Part shown: positions 1 to 6,586 of the stretch, one piece after another
Layout: each line of letters begins with the position of its first letter
Numbering within the stretch: position 1 is the first letter of the stretch
Origin: UMGS172 sp045637775
Lineage (GTDB): Bacteria > Bacillota > Clostridia > Oscillospirales > Acutalibacteraceae
Reading direction: 5' to 3'
NCBI GenBank assembly: GCA_045637775.1
Contig: JAZUAC010000074.1
Location: 1 to 21,817, forward strand
DNA length: 21,817 nt
The notes under the pieces: generated by a model
What the model was told of the DNA's origin: nothing
Database searches by the model: none
Seen by the model: the letters and a program-made list of their open reading frames with translations, nothing else
Position numbers and translations under genes: made by a program

Positions 1-66
1 GCAACCTATCCTATCGCACTTATCTCGGTTGTTTTGGCATCGCAGTTCTTGATTATGCTGTTCTAA
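1..66 (+). CDS. C-terminal tail of a membrane protein (partial)
   Basis: Reading frame 1 is open from the window edge to a TAA at 64-66 and gives 21 residues that are almost all hydrophobic, including PIALISVVLASQFLIMLF just before the stop. This looks like the last transmembrane helix of an integral membrane protein whose body lies outside the window. It is followed 20 nt later by a strong hairpin terminator, which supports a real gene ending here. Transporter families with hydrophobic C-termini fit, but the family cannot be identified from 21 residues. Confidence 0.45.
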   Translation, partial: ATYPIALISVVLASQFLIMLF

Positions 67-85
67 AACTGCATTCAAGCAATTA

Positions 86-128
86 AAATCCCTCTTTGAC
101 TATAATTATTATAGTCAAAGAGGGATTT
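86..128 (+). terminator. Intrinsic terminator before spoIIID
   Basis: A perfect 20-bp inverted repeat (86-105 with 109-128) encloses a 3-nt loop. The core of the stem is CCCTCTTTGACTATA and it has A/T flanks on both sides. It lies between the upstream membrane-protein stop and the spoIIID promoter, so it probably ends the upstream transcript and insulates spoIIID. The T-rich flank (ATTTAATTT) is broken by A residues. Confidence 0.8.
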
Positions 129-152
129 AATTTAGGTGAAAACACGGCTTCG

Positions 153-181
153 GCATAATTAAACTTTATACAACATACTAT
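153..181 (+). promoter_or_regulatory. Sigma-E-like promoter of spoIIID
   Basis: GCATAAT at 153-159 and CATACTAT at 174-181 are separated by 14 nt. This closely matches the mother-cell sigma-E pattern known from Bacillus (ATA-containing -35 box, CATACAnT-type -10 box, 13-15 nt apart). It lies about 28 nt upstream of the chosen spoIIID start. In B. subtilis spoIIID is transcribed by sigma-E, so the fit is biologically coherent. No comparable sigma-A promoter is visible here. Confidence 0.6.
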
Positions 182-208
182 TGATTAGAACTTTTGGGAG
201 TTGATAGT

Positions 209-457
209 ATGAGGCATGAGGTTGGATCAAGAGCGACCGTTTTAGGTGAATACATAATCGAAAATGACGCAACAGTGCGAGCCGCGGCAAAGGTGTTTAA
301 AATAAGTAAATCAACGGTACACAAGGATGTTACCGAAAGACTGAAATGTCACAATCCCGAGTTATGGAAGGCGGTTAAGGTCGTTTTAGAACGCAATAAA
401 GAAGAGCGTCATATTCGCGGAGGGCTAGCTACAAGAAGAAAATATAAAGGGTTATAA
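209..457 (+). CDS. spoIIID: Sporulation transcriptional regulator SpoIIID
   Basis: This is a small DNA-binding protein of 82 residues that in Bacillus and Clostridium tunes sigma-E and sigma-K regulons in the mother cell. It has the SpoIIID layout: an N-terminal segment ending in GEYII, a helix-turn-helix (TVRAAAKVFKISKSTVHKDV) whose KSTVHKD signature is characteristic, and a basic C-terminal tail (RHIRGGLATRRKYK) like the RHLRGGEATKLKYK of the B. subtilis protein. ATG at 209 is preferred because GGGAG at 196-200 is spaced correctly for it; an in-frame TTG at 194 would overlap that ribosome-binding site. The gene stands alone between two terminators with its own sigma-E-like promoter. Length is close to the usual 80-95 residues. 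Confidence 0.95.
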   Translation: MRHEVGSRATVLGEYIIENDATVRAAAKVFKISKSTVHKDVTERLKCHNPELWKAVKVVLERNKEERHIRGGLATRRKYKGL

Positions 458-461
458 AAAG

Positions 462-484
462 AGCCATCCGCAAAGCGGATGGCT
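462..484. terminator. Bidirectional terminator between spoIIID and the polA-tsaD operon
   Basis: A perfect 10-bp stem (AGCCATCCGC, 462-471, with 475-484) has an AAA loop. On the minus strand the stem is followed by CTTTTT, giving a canonical terminator for the leftward operon whose last gene ends at 502. On the plus strand it lies 4 nt after the spoIIID stop and probably ends that transcript as well, although the plus-strand T-tract is weak. Confidence 0.85.
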
Positions 485-501
485 TAATTCCTAATATCAG
501 G

Positions 502-906
502 TTAAAGCAATTTTTCAGCTAAATTGGCAGCAATCATAACGCATTCGTCGCAAGTTTTAAGCGGTTGCTTGGTCTCAAGACCGCGAATGACCGAGCAGGT
601 GCACGAACCGCATTCTCTTTCAAAAGCGGCGGTCAACTCACGGCATACGGCATAGGTATCTTTTTTAGAGGTATGGTCATTGAGATTGCCATTGCAGTTT
701 TTAAGACCTGCAACCATAACCGCACCCGAAAGCGCACCGCAGATGTGCTGACAAGCACCTATTCCTGCGCCAAAGCCTTCGGACATTTTCATTGCGGTCA
801 CACGGTCAATGCCAAATTCTTCACAAAACGGCAAAATGACCGCCTGCGCACAGTTAAAGCCTTTTTTGTGGAGCATCAAAGCCTCCATTGTTTTCTTTCC
901 TGCCAT
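502..906 (-). CDS. C_GCAxxG_C_C family redox protein
   Basis: A 134-residue cysteine-rich protein with 11 cysteines (C19, C28, C52, C56, C71, C88, C99, C102, C104, C119, C122). The order GFNCAQAV, FGAGIGACQHICGALSGA and CGSCTC matches the C_GCAxxG_C_C family, thought to be small redox-active or metal-binding proteins and common in anaerobes. There is no signal peptide or membrane segment, so it is probably cytoplasmic. AGGAGG lies a few bases before the ATG. It is the last gene of the leftward operon, 25 nt after tsaD and just before the terminator. The family assignment is good; a precise biochemical role is not known. Confidence 0.85.
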   Translation of the reverse strand: MAGKKTMEALMLHKKGFNCAQAVILPFCEEFGIDRVTAMKMSEGFGAGIGACQHICGALSGAVMVAGLKNCNGNLNDHTSKKDTYAVCRELTAAFERECGSCTCSVIRGLETKQPLKTCDECVMIAANLAEKLL

Positions 907-931
907 ATTTTCCTCCTTGCAAATAAATGTT

Positions 932-1933
932 TTAAGTAATGCTCATTGTTGCTTGGGCGTTGAGCTCGGCGCCTGCGGTGTGACCTGCCTCATACTCAAA
1001 AATAGCTTGAGCACCAACCATGGCGGCATTATCGCCGCAATATTTCTTCTCGGGGTAAAAAAGTTCAAAGTTGCGGTTTTTGCACTCTTTTTCCATTCTC
1101 TCACGAAGCTCGGAGTTGGCCGAAACACCGCCTGCGATAACGATTTTGGTCATTCCCGTCAGTTCAGCGGCACGCATTGTGTTGGCAATCAAAATGTCAC
1201 AAACACGGCAACGAACGGTGGCAGACAGCACGGGCACATCAATAGGTGTGCCTTTTTGCTCGGCGTTGTGGGTCAGGTTGATAACGGCGGTTTTGAGTCC
1301 CGAAAAGCTGAAATCAAGTTCACTGCCGTCAACCTTGGGCCACGGCATGGGGTATTTGTTAAAATCGGGTTCGGTGGCTATTTTATCAAGCATAACACCG
1401 CCGGGGTAGTCCAATCCCATACTTCTTGCCGATTTGTCAAAGCATTCGCCTGCGGCATCATCACGGGTGCGGCCAATGACCTCAAAATCGGTGTAATCAT
1501 TAACCTTGACAATAAGGCTATTACCACCCGAAACAAGCAGGCACAAAAACGGTGGCTTTAAATCGGGGTGGCAGATGTAGTTGGCGGCAATGTGACTTCT
1601 TAAATGATGCACGGGGATAAGCGGCTTGCCCAAAGACATAGCCAAACCTTTTGCAAAATTGACACCAACCAACAATGCGCCGATAAGACCCGGTGCGTGG
1701 GTAACGGCAACGGCATCAATGTCCTGTAAGGTAAGACCTGCCTCGCTAACGGCATCGCGGACCACCGTTGAAATAGCCTCGGTATGACGGCGTGAGGCAA
1801 TCTCGGGCACAACACCGCCGTAAATACGGTGTTCGGCAATCTGGGTTGCTACAATATTTGAAAGTACGGTGCGACCCTCAACAACGGCAGCAGCCGTTTC
1901 ATCGCACGAGGATTCAATGCTGAGAATTTTCAT
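932..1933 (-). CDS. tsaD: tRNA N6-adenosine threonylcarbamoyltransferase TsaD
   Basis: TsaD transfers the threonylcarbamoyl group from TC-AMP to A37 of ANN-decoding tRNAs (t6A), working with TsaB and TsaE. The 333-residue protein has the full Kae1/TsaD pattern: ESSCDETA at residues 7-14, the THAPGLIGALLVG segment near 78-90, the metal-binding histidines H110 and H114 in HHLRSH, LLVSGGNS, GRTRDDAAGECFDK, IAGGVSANSELR and the late metal-binding aspartate in CGDNAAMVG. Length is typical. Its ATG overlaps the rimI stop (ATGA), indicating translational coupling. tsaB and tsaE, often found beside rimI and tsaD, are not in this window. It looks intact. Confidence 0.97.
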   Translation of the reverse strand: MKILSIESSCDETAAAVVEGRTVLSNIVATQIAEHRIYGGVVPEIASRRHTEAISTVVRDAVSEAGLTLQDIDAVAVTHAPGLIGALLVGVNFAKGLAMSLGKPLIPVHHLRSHIAANYICHPDLKPPFLCLLVSGGNSLIVKVNDYTDFEVIGRTRDDAAGECFDKSARSMGLDYPGGVMLDKIATEPDFNKYPMPWPKVDGSELDFSFSGLKTAVINLTHNAEQKGTPIDVPVLSATVRCRVCDILIANTMRAAELTGMTKIVIAGGVSANSELRERMEKECKNRNFELFYPEKKYCGDNAAMVGAQAIFEYEAGHTAGAELNAQATMSIT

Positions 1934-2400
1934 ACAGTTTCCTTCTTAAAATATAATGTCATTAAAATTGCGTCTTCTTTTGGGGTTGAGTAAAAGTTTT
2001 TTCGCTTGCCAACCACTTCAAAGCCCGATTTTTCATAAAGCTTTATAGCGGCAAGGTTGGATTCTCTTACCTCCAAGGTTAAAAACGAGAGGTCAAGCTC
2101 TTTTGCTTTGTCAATAAGGCTTTGGGTCAGCGAAAATGCGATTCCTTTTCTTCGATGGTCGGGATGAACGGCAATATTGGTTATGTAGCCTTCATCAACT
2201 ACTGCCGAAAACCCGCCGTGACCGACAAAATCGTCATCGATATATGCCGTCAAATAGTGTCCGTTGTGGGCAACTGTGTCGAGGATACCTTGTGCCGACC
2301 AAGCCTCTTCACCTAAAGATATGCGCTCAACCTCGGCGGCAAGCGGAGCATCCTGGGCGGTTAAAGGGCGTATGGTCAGTTTAATTTCTGATTCTGTCAT
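1930..2400 (-). CDS. rimI: Ribosomal protein S18-alanine N-acetyltransferase RimI (GNAT)
   Basis: A 156-residue GNAT-fold acetyltransferase. The acetyl-CoA site is visible as IAVHPDHRRKGIA (the R/Q-x-x-G-x-A loop), followed by LTLEVRESNLAAIKLYEKSGFEVVGKRKNFY, the classic RimI motif-B stretch, and a C-terminal DAILMTLYF strand. RimI acetylates the N-terminal alanine of ribosomal protein S18 and related substrates. Its first bases overlap the end of the phosphatase gene by 20 nt and its stop overlaps the tsaD start, so it sits inside a translationally coupled operon. The rimI-tsaD pair is a conserved arrangement in Firmicutes and strengthens the call over a generic GNAT. Confidence 0.92.
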   Translation of the reverse strand: MTESEIKLTIRPLTAQDAPLAAEVERISLGEEAWSAQGILDTVAHNGHYLTAYIDDDFVGHGGFSAVVDEGYITNIAVHPDHRRKGIAFSLTQSLIDKAKELDLSFLTLEVRESNLAAIKLYEKSGFEVVGKRKNFYSTPKEDAILMTLYFKKETV

Positions 2401-2809
2401 AAACCTTTGTTAACTCCTGCTTTATCTTTTCGGCACATCGGCGGTAATCGTCCAAAGTGCCTTTATAAGGGTCGGGAATGTCAAAAACTATCAGTTTTTC
2501 GGGATCAACACCCACCTGCAACAAAACCTTACTGTGAGCCTCGGTCATGCAGACAACGAGTTCTGCTTCGGCCAAAGCATAGCGGTTCAAAGGGGTTGAA
2601 CGGTGGGTCGAAATATCCAACCCCAAATCGCTCATAACATTAACGGCATGGTCAGAGGCAGGCTCGCCGCCGAAAGCGGCAAGTCCAAAGCTTTTGACCT
2701 CATAATTTTCTTTTTCGTTATCGGTCAAACCGTCACGGAACAATGCCTCGGCCATTGGACTTCGGCAGGTGTTACCCGTGCAAAGAAAGATTATTAGCTT
2801 TTTATCCAT
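2381..2809 (-). CDS. Low-molecular-weight protein phosphatase, arginine-phosphatase type (YwlE-like)
   Basis: A 142-residue LMW-PTP-fold phosphatase. The P-loop is CTGNTCRS with nucleophile C10 and R16, and the general acid lies in DIPDPY near the C-terminus. Threonine at P-loop position 14 (TGNT) rather than the isoleucine of tyrosine phosphatases is the feature that gives B. subtilis YwlE its preference for phosphoarginine, so arginine phosphatase activity is likely by homology. ATG at 2809 is chosen because AAGGA lies just upstream and the fold begins directly with KLIIFLC; a longer reading frame would extend into polA. It starts 1 nt after the polA stop and overlaps rimI. No McsB-type arginine kinase is seen in the window. 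Confidence 0.88.
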   Translation of the reverse strand: MDKKLIIFLCTGNTCRSPMAEALFRDGLTDNEKENYEVKSFGLAAFGGEPASDHAVNVMSDLGLDISTHRSTPLNRYALAEAELVVCMTEAHSKVLLQVGVDPEKLIVFDIPDPYKGTLDDYRRCAEKIKQELTKVYDRIRN

Positions 2810-2810
2810 A

Positions 2811-5348
2811 TCAATCCTTGGCGTCGTACCATGTGGTGCCAAAATGAGCATCAACCGTCATAGGCACTTTGAGTTGTACGGCGTTTTCCATTTCTTCGGT
2901 TAATATTTTGCAGGCGAGTTCGGCATTTTCTTCGGGTGCTTCAACAATAAGTTCATCGTGCACCTGCAAAATGAGGGTTGCCTCGGGAAGTTCTTTTTTC
3001 AAGCGGTCCGACACACGTATCATTGCGATTTTGATAATGTCGGCGGCGGTGCCCTGAATCGGCATATTGCGTGCGACGCGTTCACCAAAAGCTCTTAACA
3101 TACCGTTTGAACTTTTAAGCTCGGGCAAAAGCCTTCTTCTGCCAAACACGGTTTCGGCAAATCCCGATTCCTTGGCCTCTTCAACAACGCGTTGCATATA
3201 ACTGTCAACCTGCGTGTAGGTGGCAAGATAACCCTTGATATAGGCACTTGCCTCCTTGGTTGAAACGCCAATATCCTTGCCCAAAGAGAAAGGTCCTATG
3301 CCGTAAACAATGCCGAAGTTGACCGCCTTTGCCGAGGATCTCATTTGCGGTGTAACCATCGGAATGGGCATATTGAACACCTGACTTGCGGTGAGTGTGT
3401 GAATGTCAGTGTCGCTTAAAAAGGCATTTATCATGTTTTGGTCGTTGGCAATGTGAGCCAAAACACGCAGATCAATCTGCGAATAGTCGGCATCGCAAAG
3501 CACAAAGCCTTGCTTTGCTTTGAAAAATCTGCGAAGCTCTTTGCCTTCGGGACGGCGAACGGGGATATTCTGCAAATTAGGTTCGGACGAGCTGATTCGA
3601 CCCGTTCTTGTTTCGGTTTGGTTTAAGGTTGAGTGTATCCGTCCGTCAGCATCAACCACGGCGGTCAATCCGTCGCAATAGGTCGATTTCAGTTTGGTAA
3701 GGGTGCGGTATTCCAAAAGTTGTTCAACGGCAGGATGCAAGGGCTTCAGTTCTTCAAGCACATCGGCATTGGTTGAATATCCGCTTTTGGTCTTTTTCTT
3801 GCAGGGGAGTCCCAATTTTTCAAACAAAGCAACTCCCAACTGCTTGGGAGAATTGAGGTTGAATTCATAACCAACCTCGCTATAAATCGAGGTCTGCAGT
3901 TCTTCGATTCGTTCGCCCAAAATGTTGCCGTAATTGGTGATGGCTTCGGTATCAACAAGGAAGCCTGCGTGTTCCATTTCGGCAAGCACTTTTGCCAACG
4001 GAATCTCAATTTCGTGCAACAGTTTATCCTGCTTGGTTTCGCACAAAACAGAGGTCAGCTTAGTTATTATCTCGGTCGACAAAGCCGCTGATTTAAAGCC
4101 GTCACCGTCAATTTCGGGGGTGGGGATGAGGTACTCCTCCGAAAGTCTTGCTAACGAATATTCGGACGATGAGGGGTTAATAAGATATGCAGCAAGGGTG
4201 GTGTCAAATGTGATGTTTTGCACGCTGATGCCTTTTTCAATGCAGATTTTGTGCAACTGCTTGGAGTCGTAAACACGCTTGGAAATGGCATCGTCACTTA
4301 AAACCGAAGAAAAGGTGTCAAGGTCGGTTTCGGTGACAAGATTGCCCGACACAACAAAAATCGAACCGTCGAGCATCAAAATGTCGCAAGCGTGAGATTT
4401 TTCCACCTCGGCCAGCATCTCAAACTCGGAAATTGCGGTGTAAACTGCGGTTTCCTGCGTATCGGGGGCAGACTCCACCGCCGAAAGGCCTAACTTTTCA
4501 AGCATTGAGAAAAACTCAAGTTCGGAAAGCATTTTGGCAAGCTCCAAATCCTGCCTTGGCTGTATTTTGTAGTTTTCAACGTTTGTTTCAATCGGCACCT
4601 CACGGTTGATGGTGCCCAAAAAACGGCTCAAATAGGCCGAATCCTTGCCTGCGGCAAGTTTCAAGCGCAACGAATCACGGATTTCCAACTCGTCAAGATG
4701 ATTGTAGATATAGTCAATGTCGCCATAGTTTCTGATAAGGTCGTCGGCAGTTTTTTCGCCAACACCGGGTACACCGGGGATATGGTCGGAAGCATCACCC
4801 TGCAAAGCCTTAATTTCAATCATCTGCAAAGGCTTTACGCCGTATTTTTCAAAAATCGTGTCGGGAGTGTAGGGGGTTATTTCGGGTCGACCCATTTTGG
4901 TGGCCGAAAGCAAAACCTTGGTCGAGTCCGACACAAGCTGGAATGAGTCACGGTCACCCGTGGCAATAACACAAGTGTTGCCACTTTCTTCACAAAGCTT
5001 GGAGATAGTGCCCAAAATGTCATCGGCCTCAAAGCCTTCTTTTTCAAGACAGGTGTAGCCAAAAAGGGTAAGGAGTTTTTTTAAGAGGGGCATCTGTGAG
5101 CGCAACTCATCGGGCATACCTTTGCGTCCTGCCTTGTATTCGGCATATTCTTTATGACGGAAGGTGGGTGCGTGCAGGTCAAAAGCCACCACAACACCGT
5201 CGGGGTTTTCGGCCTCTAAAAGGCGGTTTAAAATGCTCATAAAGCCGTAAACACCGTTGGTATAAAGTCCCGATTTGGTGGTAAGCAGTTTGATTCCGTA
5301 AAACGCACGGTTGATGATACTGTTGCCGTCAATAGCCAGAATTTTCAT
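2811..5348 (-). CDS. polA: DNA polymerase I
   Basis: An 845-residue family A polymerase for Okazaki-fragment processing and repair. The N-terminal 5' nuclease (about 1-290) shows AIDGNSIINRAFY, GDRDSFQL and GDASDHIPGVPGVGEKTA. The middle 3'-5' exonuclease domain (about 300-470) lacks the catalytic DxE and the late Asp, so proofreading is probably lost, as in many Firmicutes. The polymerase domain has motif A (DADYSQIDLR), motif B (RSSAKAVNFGIVYG, with Phe at the ddNTP-selectivity position) and motif C (QVHDELIVE). In motif A the usual Glu of SQIELR is Asp626, at the ribonucleotide steric-gate position (E. coli E710). ATG at 5348 has GGGAG 7 nt upstream; longer frames add a non-homologous basic stretch. 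It is the first gene of the operon. Confidence 0.97.
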   Translation of the reverse strand: MKILAIDGNSIINRAFYGIKLLTTKSGLYTNGVYGFMSILNRLLEAENPDGVVVAFDLHAPTFRHKEYAEYKAGRKGMPDELRSQMPLLKKLLTLFGYTCLEKEGFEADDILGTISKLCEESGNTCVIATGDRDSFQLVSDSTKVLLSATKMGRPEITPYTPDTIFEKYGVKPLQMIEIKALQGDASDHIPGVPGVGEKTADDLIRNYGDIDYIYNHLDELEIRDSLRLKLAAGKDSAYLSRFLGTINREVPIETNVENYKIQPRQDLELAKMLSELEFFSMLEKLGLSAVESAPDTQETAVYTAISEFEMLAEVEKSHACDILMLDGSIFVVSGNLVTETDLDTFSSVLSDDAISKRVYDSKQLHKICIEKGISVQNITFDTTLAAYLINPSSSEYSLARLSEEYLIPTPEIDGDGFKSAALSTEIITKLTSVLCETKQDKLLHEIEIPLAKVLAEMEHAGFLVDTEAITNYGNILGERIEELQTSIYSEVGYEFNLNSPKQLGVALFEKLGLPCKKKTKSGYSTNADVLEELKPLHPAVEQLLEYRTLTKLKSTYCDGLTAVVDADGRIHSTLNQTETRTGRISSSEPNLQNIPVRRPEGKELRRFFKAKQGFVLCDADYSQIDLRVLAHIANDQNMINAFLSDTDIHTLTASQVFNMPIPMVTPQMRSSAKAVNFGIVYGIGPFSLGKDIGVSTKEASAYIKGYLATYTQVDSYMQRVVEEAKESGFAETVFGRRRLLPELKSSNGMLRAFGERVARNMPIQGTAADIIKIAMIRVSDRLKKELPEATLILQVHDELIVEAPEENAELACKILTEEMENAVQLKVPMTVDAHFGTTWYDAKD

Positions 5349-5413
5349 AAAAATCTCCCTCAACAAAGGCGGTTTAAAGCCACACCTTCGCCTACACATA
5401 ATTTCACAAATAT

Positions 5414-5442
5414 ATTGTACCATTAAACACTCAAAAACTCAA
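5414..5442 (-). promoter_or_regulatory. Sigma-A promoter of the polA operon
   Basis: On the minus strand TTGAGT (5442-5437) and TACAAT (5419-5414) are 17 nt apart, with a TGG extension directly before the -10 box (TGGTACAAT). This gives a leader of about 60 nt before the polA ATG. It diverges from the dusB promoter about 35 bp away. Confidence 0.7.
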
Positions 5443-5476
5443 ACACTATTTAATAAAACACAAAAATATTCTTTGC

Positions 5477-5505
5477 TTGTTTTAAGGGAGTGGGTGTGGT
5501 ATAAT
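5477..5505 (+). promoter_or_regulatory. Sigma-A promoter of dusB
   Basis: TTGTTT (5477-5482) and a perfect TATAAT (5500-5505) are separated by 17 nt, with an extended -10 (TGGTATAAT). Transcription would begin near 5511, at the left arm of an inverted repeat, giving a leader of about 60 nt. Confidence 0.7.
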
Positions 5506-5510
5506 TCATT

Positions 5511-5538
5511 CGTAGGGGCGACCACAGTTCACCCTACG
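5511..5538 (+). repeat. Inverted repeat in the dusB leader
   Basis: CGTAGGG (5511-5517) and CCCTACG (5532-5538) form a 7-bp perfect stem around a 14-nt loop. It begins at the predicted transcription start of dusB, so the mRNA would carry a 5'-end hairpin. The sequence (GTAGGGGCGACC...) resembles a palindromic intergenic repeat seen in many Clostridia, here possibly a shortened copy; that resemblance is from memory and unchecked. Confidence 0.5.
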
Positions 5539-5572
5539 GTGTTTTGATGAATTTATACAGCTTGGTGGATAT

Positions 5573-6541
5573 ATGAAAATAGGAAATCTTGAAATAAAAG
5601 GATATGCCTGCCTTGCACCGATGGCAGGTGTGGCTGATAGGGCAATGCGTGAAATCTGCCGTGAACACGGTGCGGCCTATGCCGTGGGTGAATTGGCAAG
5701 TGCCAAGGGAATAAGCCTTCACGACAAAAAGTCGGCCACTTATCTTGAGGTTAACGATTCGGAGCGCCCTTACGGCTCGCAGTTGTTCGGTTGTGAACCT
5801 TTGGTTATGGCCGAGGCGGCAAAAATGGCCGAGGCCAACGGACCTGACTTTATCGACATCAACATGGGTTGCCCTGCACCCAAGGTTGCGGTTTCGTCGG
5901 GCGGTGGGAGTGCTTTGATGAAGGACCCCGACCTTGCGGCACGCATTGTCGAGGCTGTGGTTTCGGCGGTCAAGGTGCCCGTTACCGTCAAAATGCGAGC
6001 AGGTTGGGATGACACAACCAAAAACGCCGTTGAGTTGGCAAGGCTTGTTGTACAAGCCGGTGCGGCGCCTATCACGGTGCACGGCAGAACAAGGGTGCAG
6101 ATGTATGCACCGCCCGTGGATATTGATATTATCCGTGCTGTGAAGCACGCGGTAAAGGTGCCGGTTATCGGCAACGGCGACGTTGATTCGCCCAAAGCGG
6201 CGGCCGAAATGTATGAAAAAACGGGTTGCGACTTTGTTATGGTCGGCCGTGGTGCAATGGGTCGTCCGTGGGTGTTTTCGCAGATAAATGCGTGGTTGGA
6301 GCACGAGGTCATCCTGCCCGACCCTCCGCTTGAGAAGAAAATGCTGACGCTTATCGATCAGGTCAGACGTATGGAGGAGTATAAAGGCACAAAAATCGCC
6401 ATGATGGAGGCCAGAAAGCACGTTGCGTGGTATATGAAAGGTCTTAACGGTGCCGCCGACCTTCGTCGAATGGCAGGTTGTATCGGTTCAATGGACGATA
6501 TTATCGAGATAGTCAAAAAGGCTATGGAACTGAATAAATAA
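5573..6541 (+). CDS. dusB: tRNA-dihydrouridine synthase B
   Basis: A 322-residue FMN enzyme that reduces uridines in tRNA to dihydrouridine. The TIM-barrel landmarks are in order: LAPMAGVADRAMR at the N-terminus, FGCEP, DINMGCPAPKV with catalytic C100, the GGGSALMKDPDL FMN/substrate loop, VTVKMRAGWD, ITVHGRTR, GNGDVDSP and VMVGRGAMGRPWVF. The C-terminal helical domain ends with RRMAGCIGSMDD-type helices. GGTGG precedes the ATG. Spacing and motifs match the DusB group of Firmicutes and Proteobacteria. It forms a single-gene unit with its own promoter and a hairpin terminator directly downstream. Confidence 0.95.
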   Translation: MKIGNLEIKGYACLAPMAGVADRAMREICREHGAAYAVGELASAKGISLHDKKSATYLEVNDSERPYGSQLFGCEPLVMAEAAKMAEANGPDFIDINMGCPAPKVAVSSGGGSALMKDPDLAARIVEAVVSAVKVPVTVKMRAGWDDTTKNAVELARLVVQAGAAPITVHGRTRVQMYAPPVDIDIIRAVKHAVKVPVIGNGDVDSPKAAAEMYEKTGCDFVMVGRGAMGRPWVFSQINAWLEHEVILPDPPLEKKMLTLIDQVRRMEEYKGTKIAMMEARKHVAWYMKGLNGAADLRRMAGCIGSMDDIIEIVKKAMELNK

Positions 6542-6552
6542 AAGAGCAAATA

Positions 6553-6583
6553 AAAAATCTCCCTTGTGTAAAGGGAGATTTTT
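6553..6583. terminator. Bidirectional terminator between dusB and the metallophosphoesterase cluster
   Basis: A 13-bp stem (AAAAATCTCCCTT, 6553-6565, with 6571-6583) has a 5-nt loop and is flanked by A-runs on the left and T-runs on the right, so it can work in both directions. It ends dusB from the left and the last metallophosphoesterase gene (stop at 6587) from the right. Confidence 0.9.
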
Positions 6584-6586
6584 GTT

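Noticed and set aside
809..1561. A 250-codon plus-strand frame opposite tsaD and the redox gene
   Set aside because: It spans the antisense of two recognised genes and has no family signature.
5534..6421. A 295-codon open frame antisense to dusB
   Set aside because: It lies fully opposite a gene with complete catalytic motifs, and its translation is His/Arg/Cys-rich without a recognisable fold, as expected for a shadow frame.
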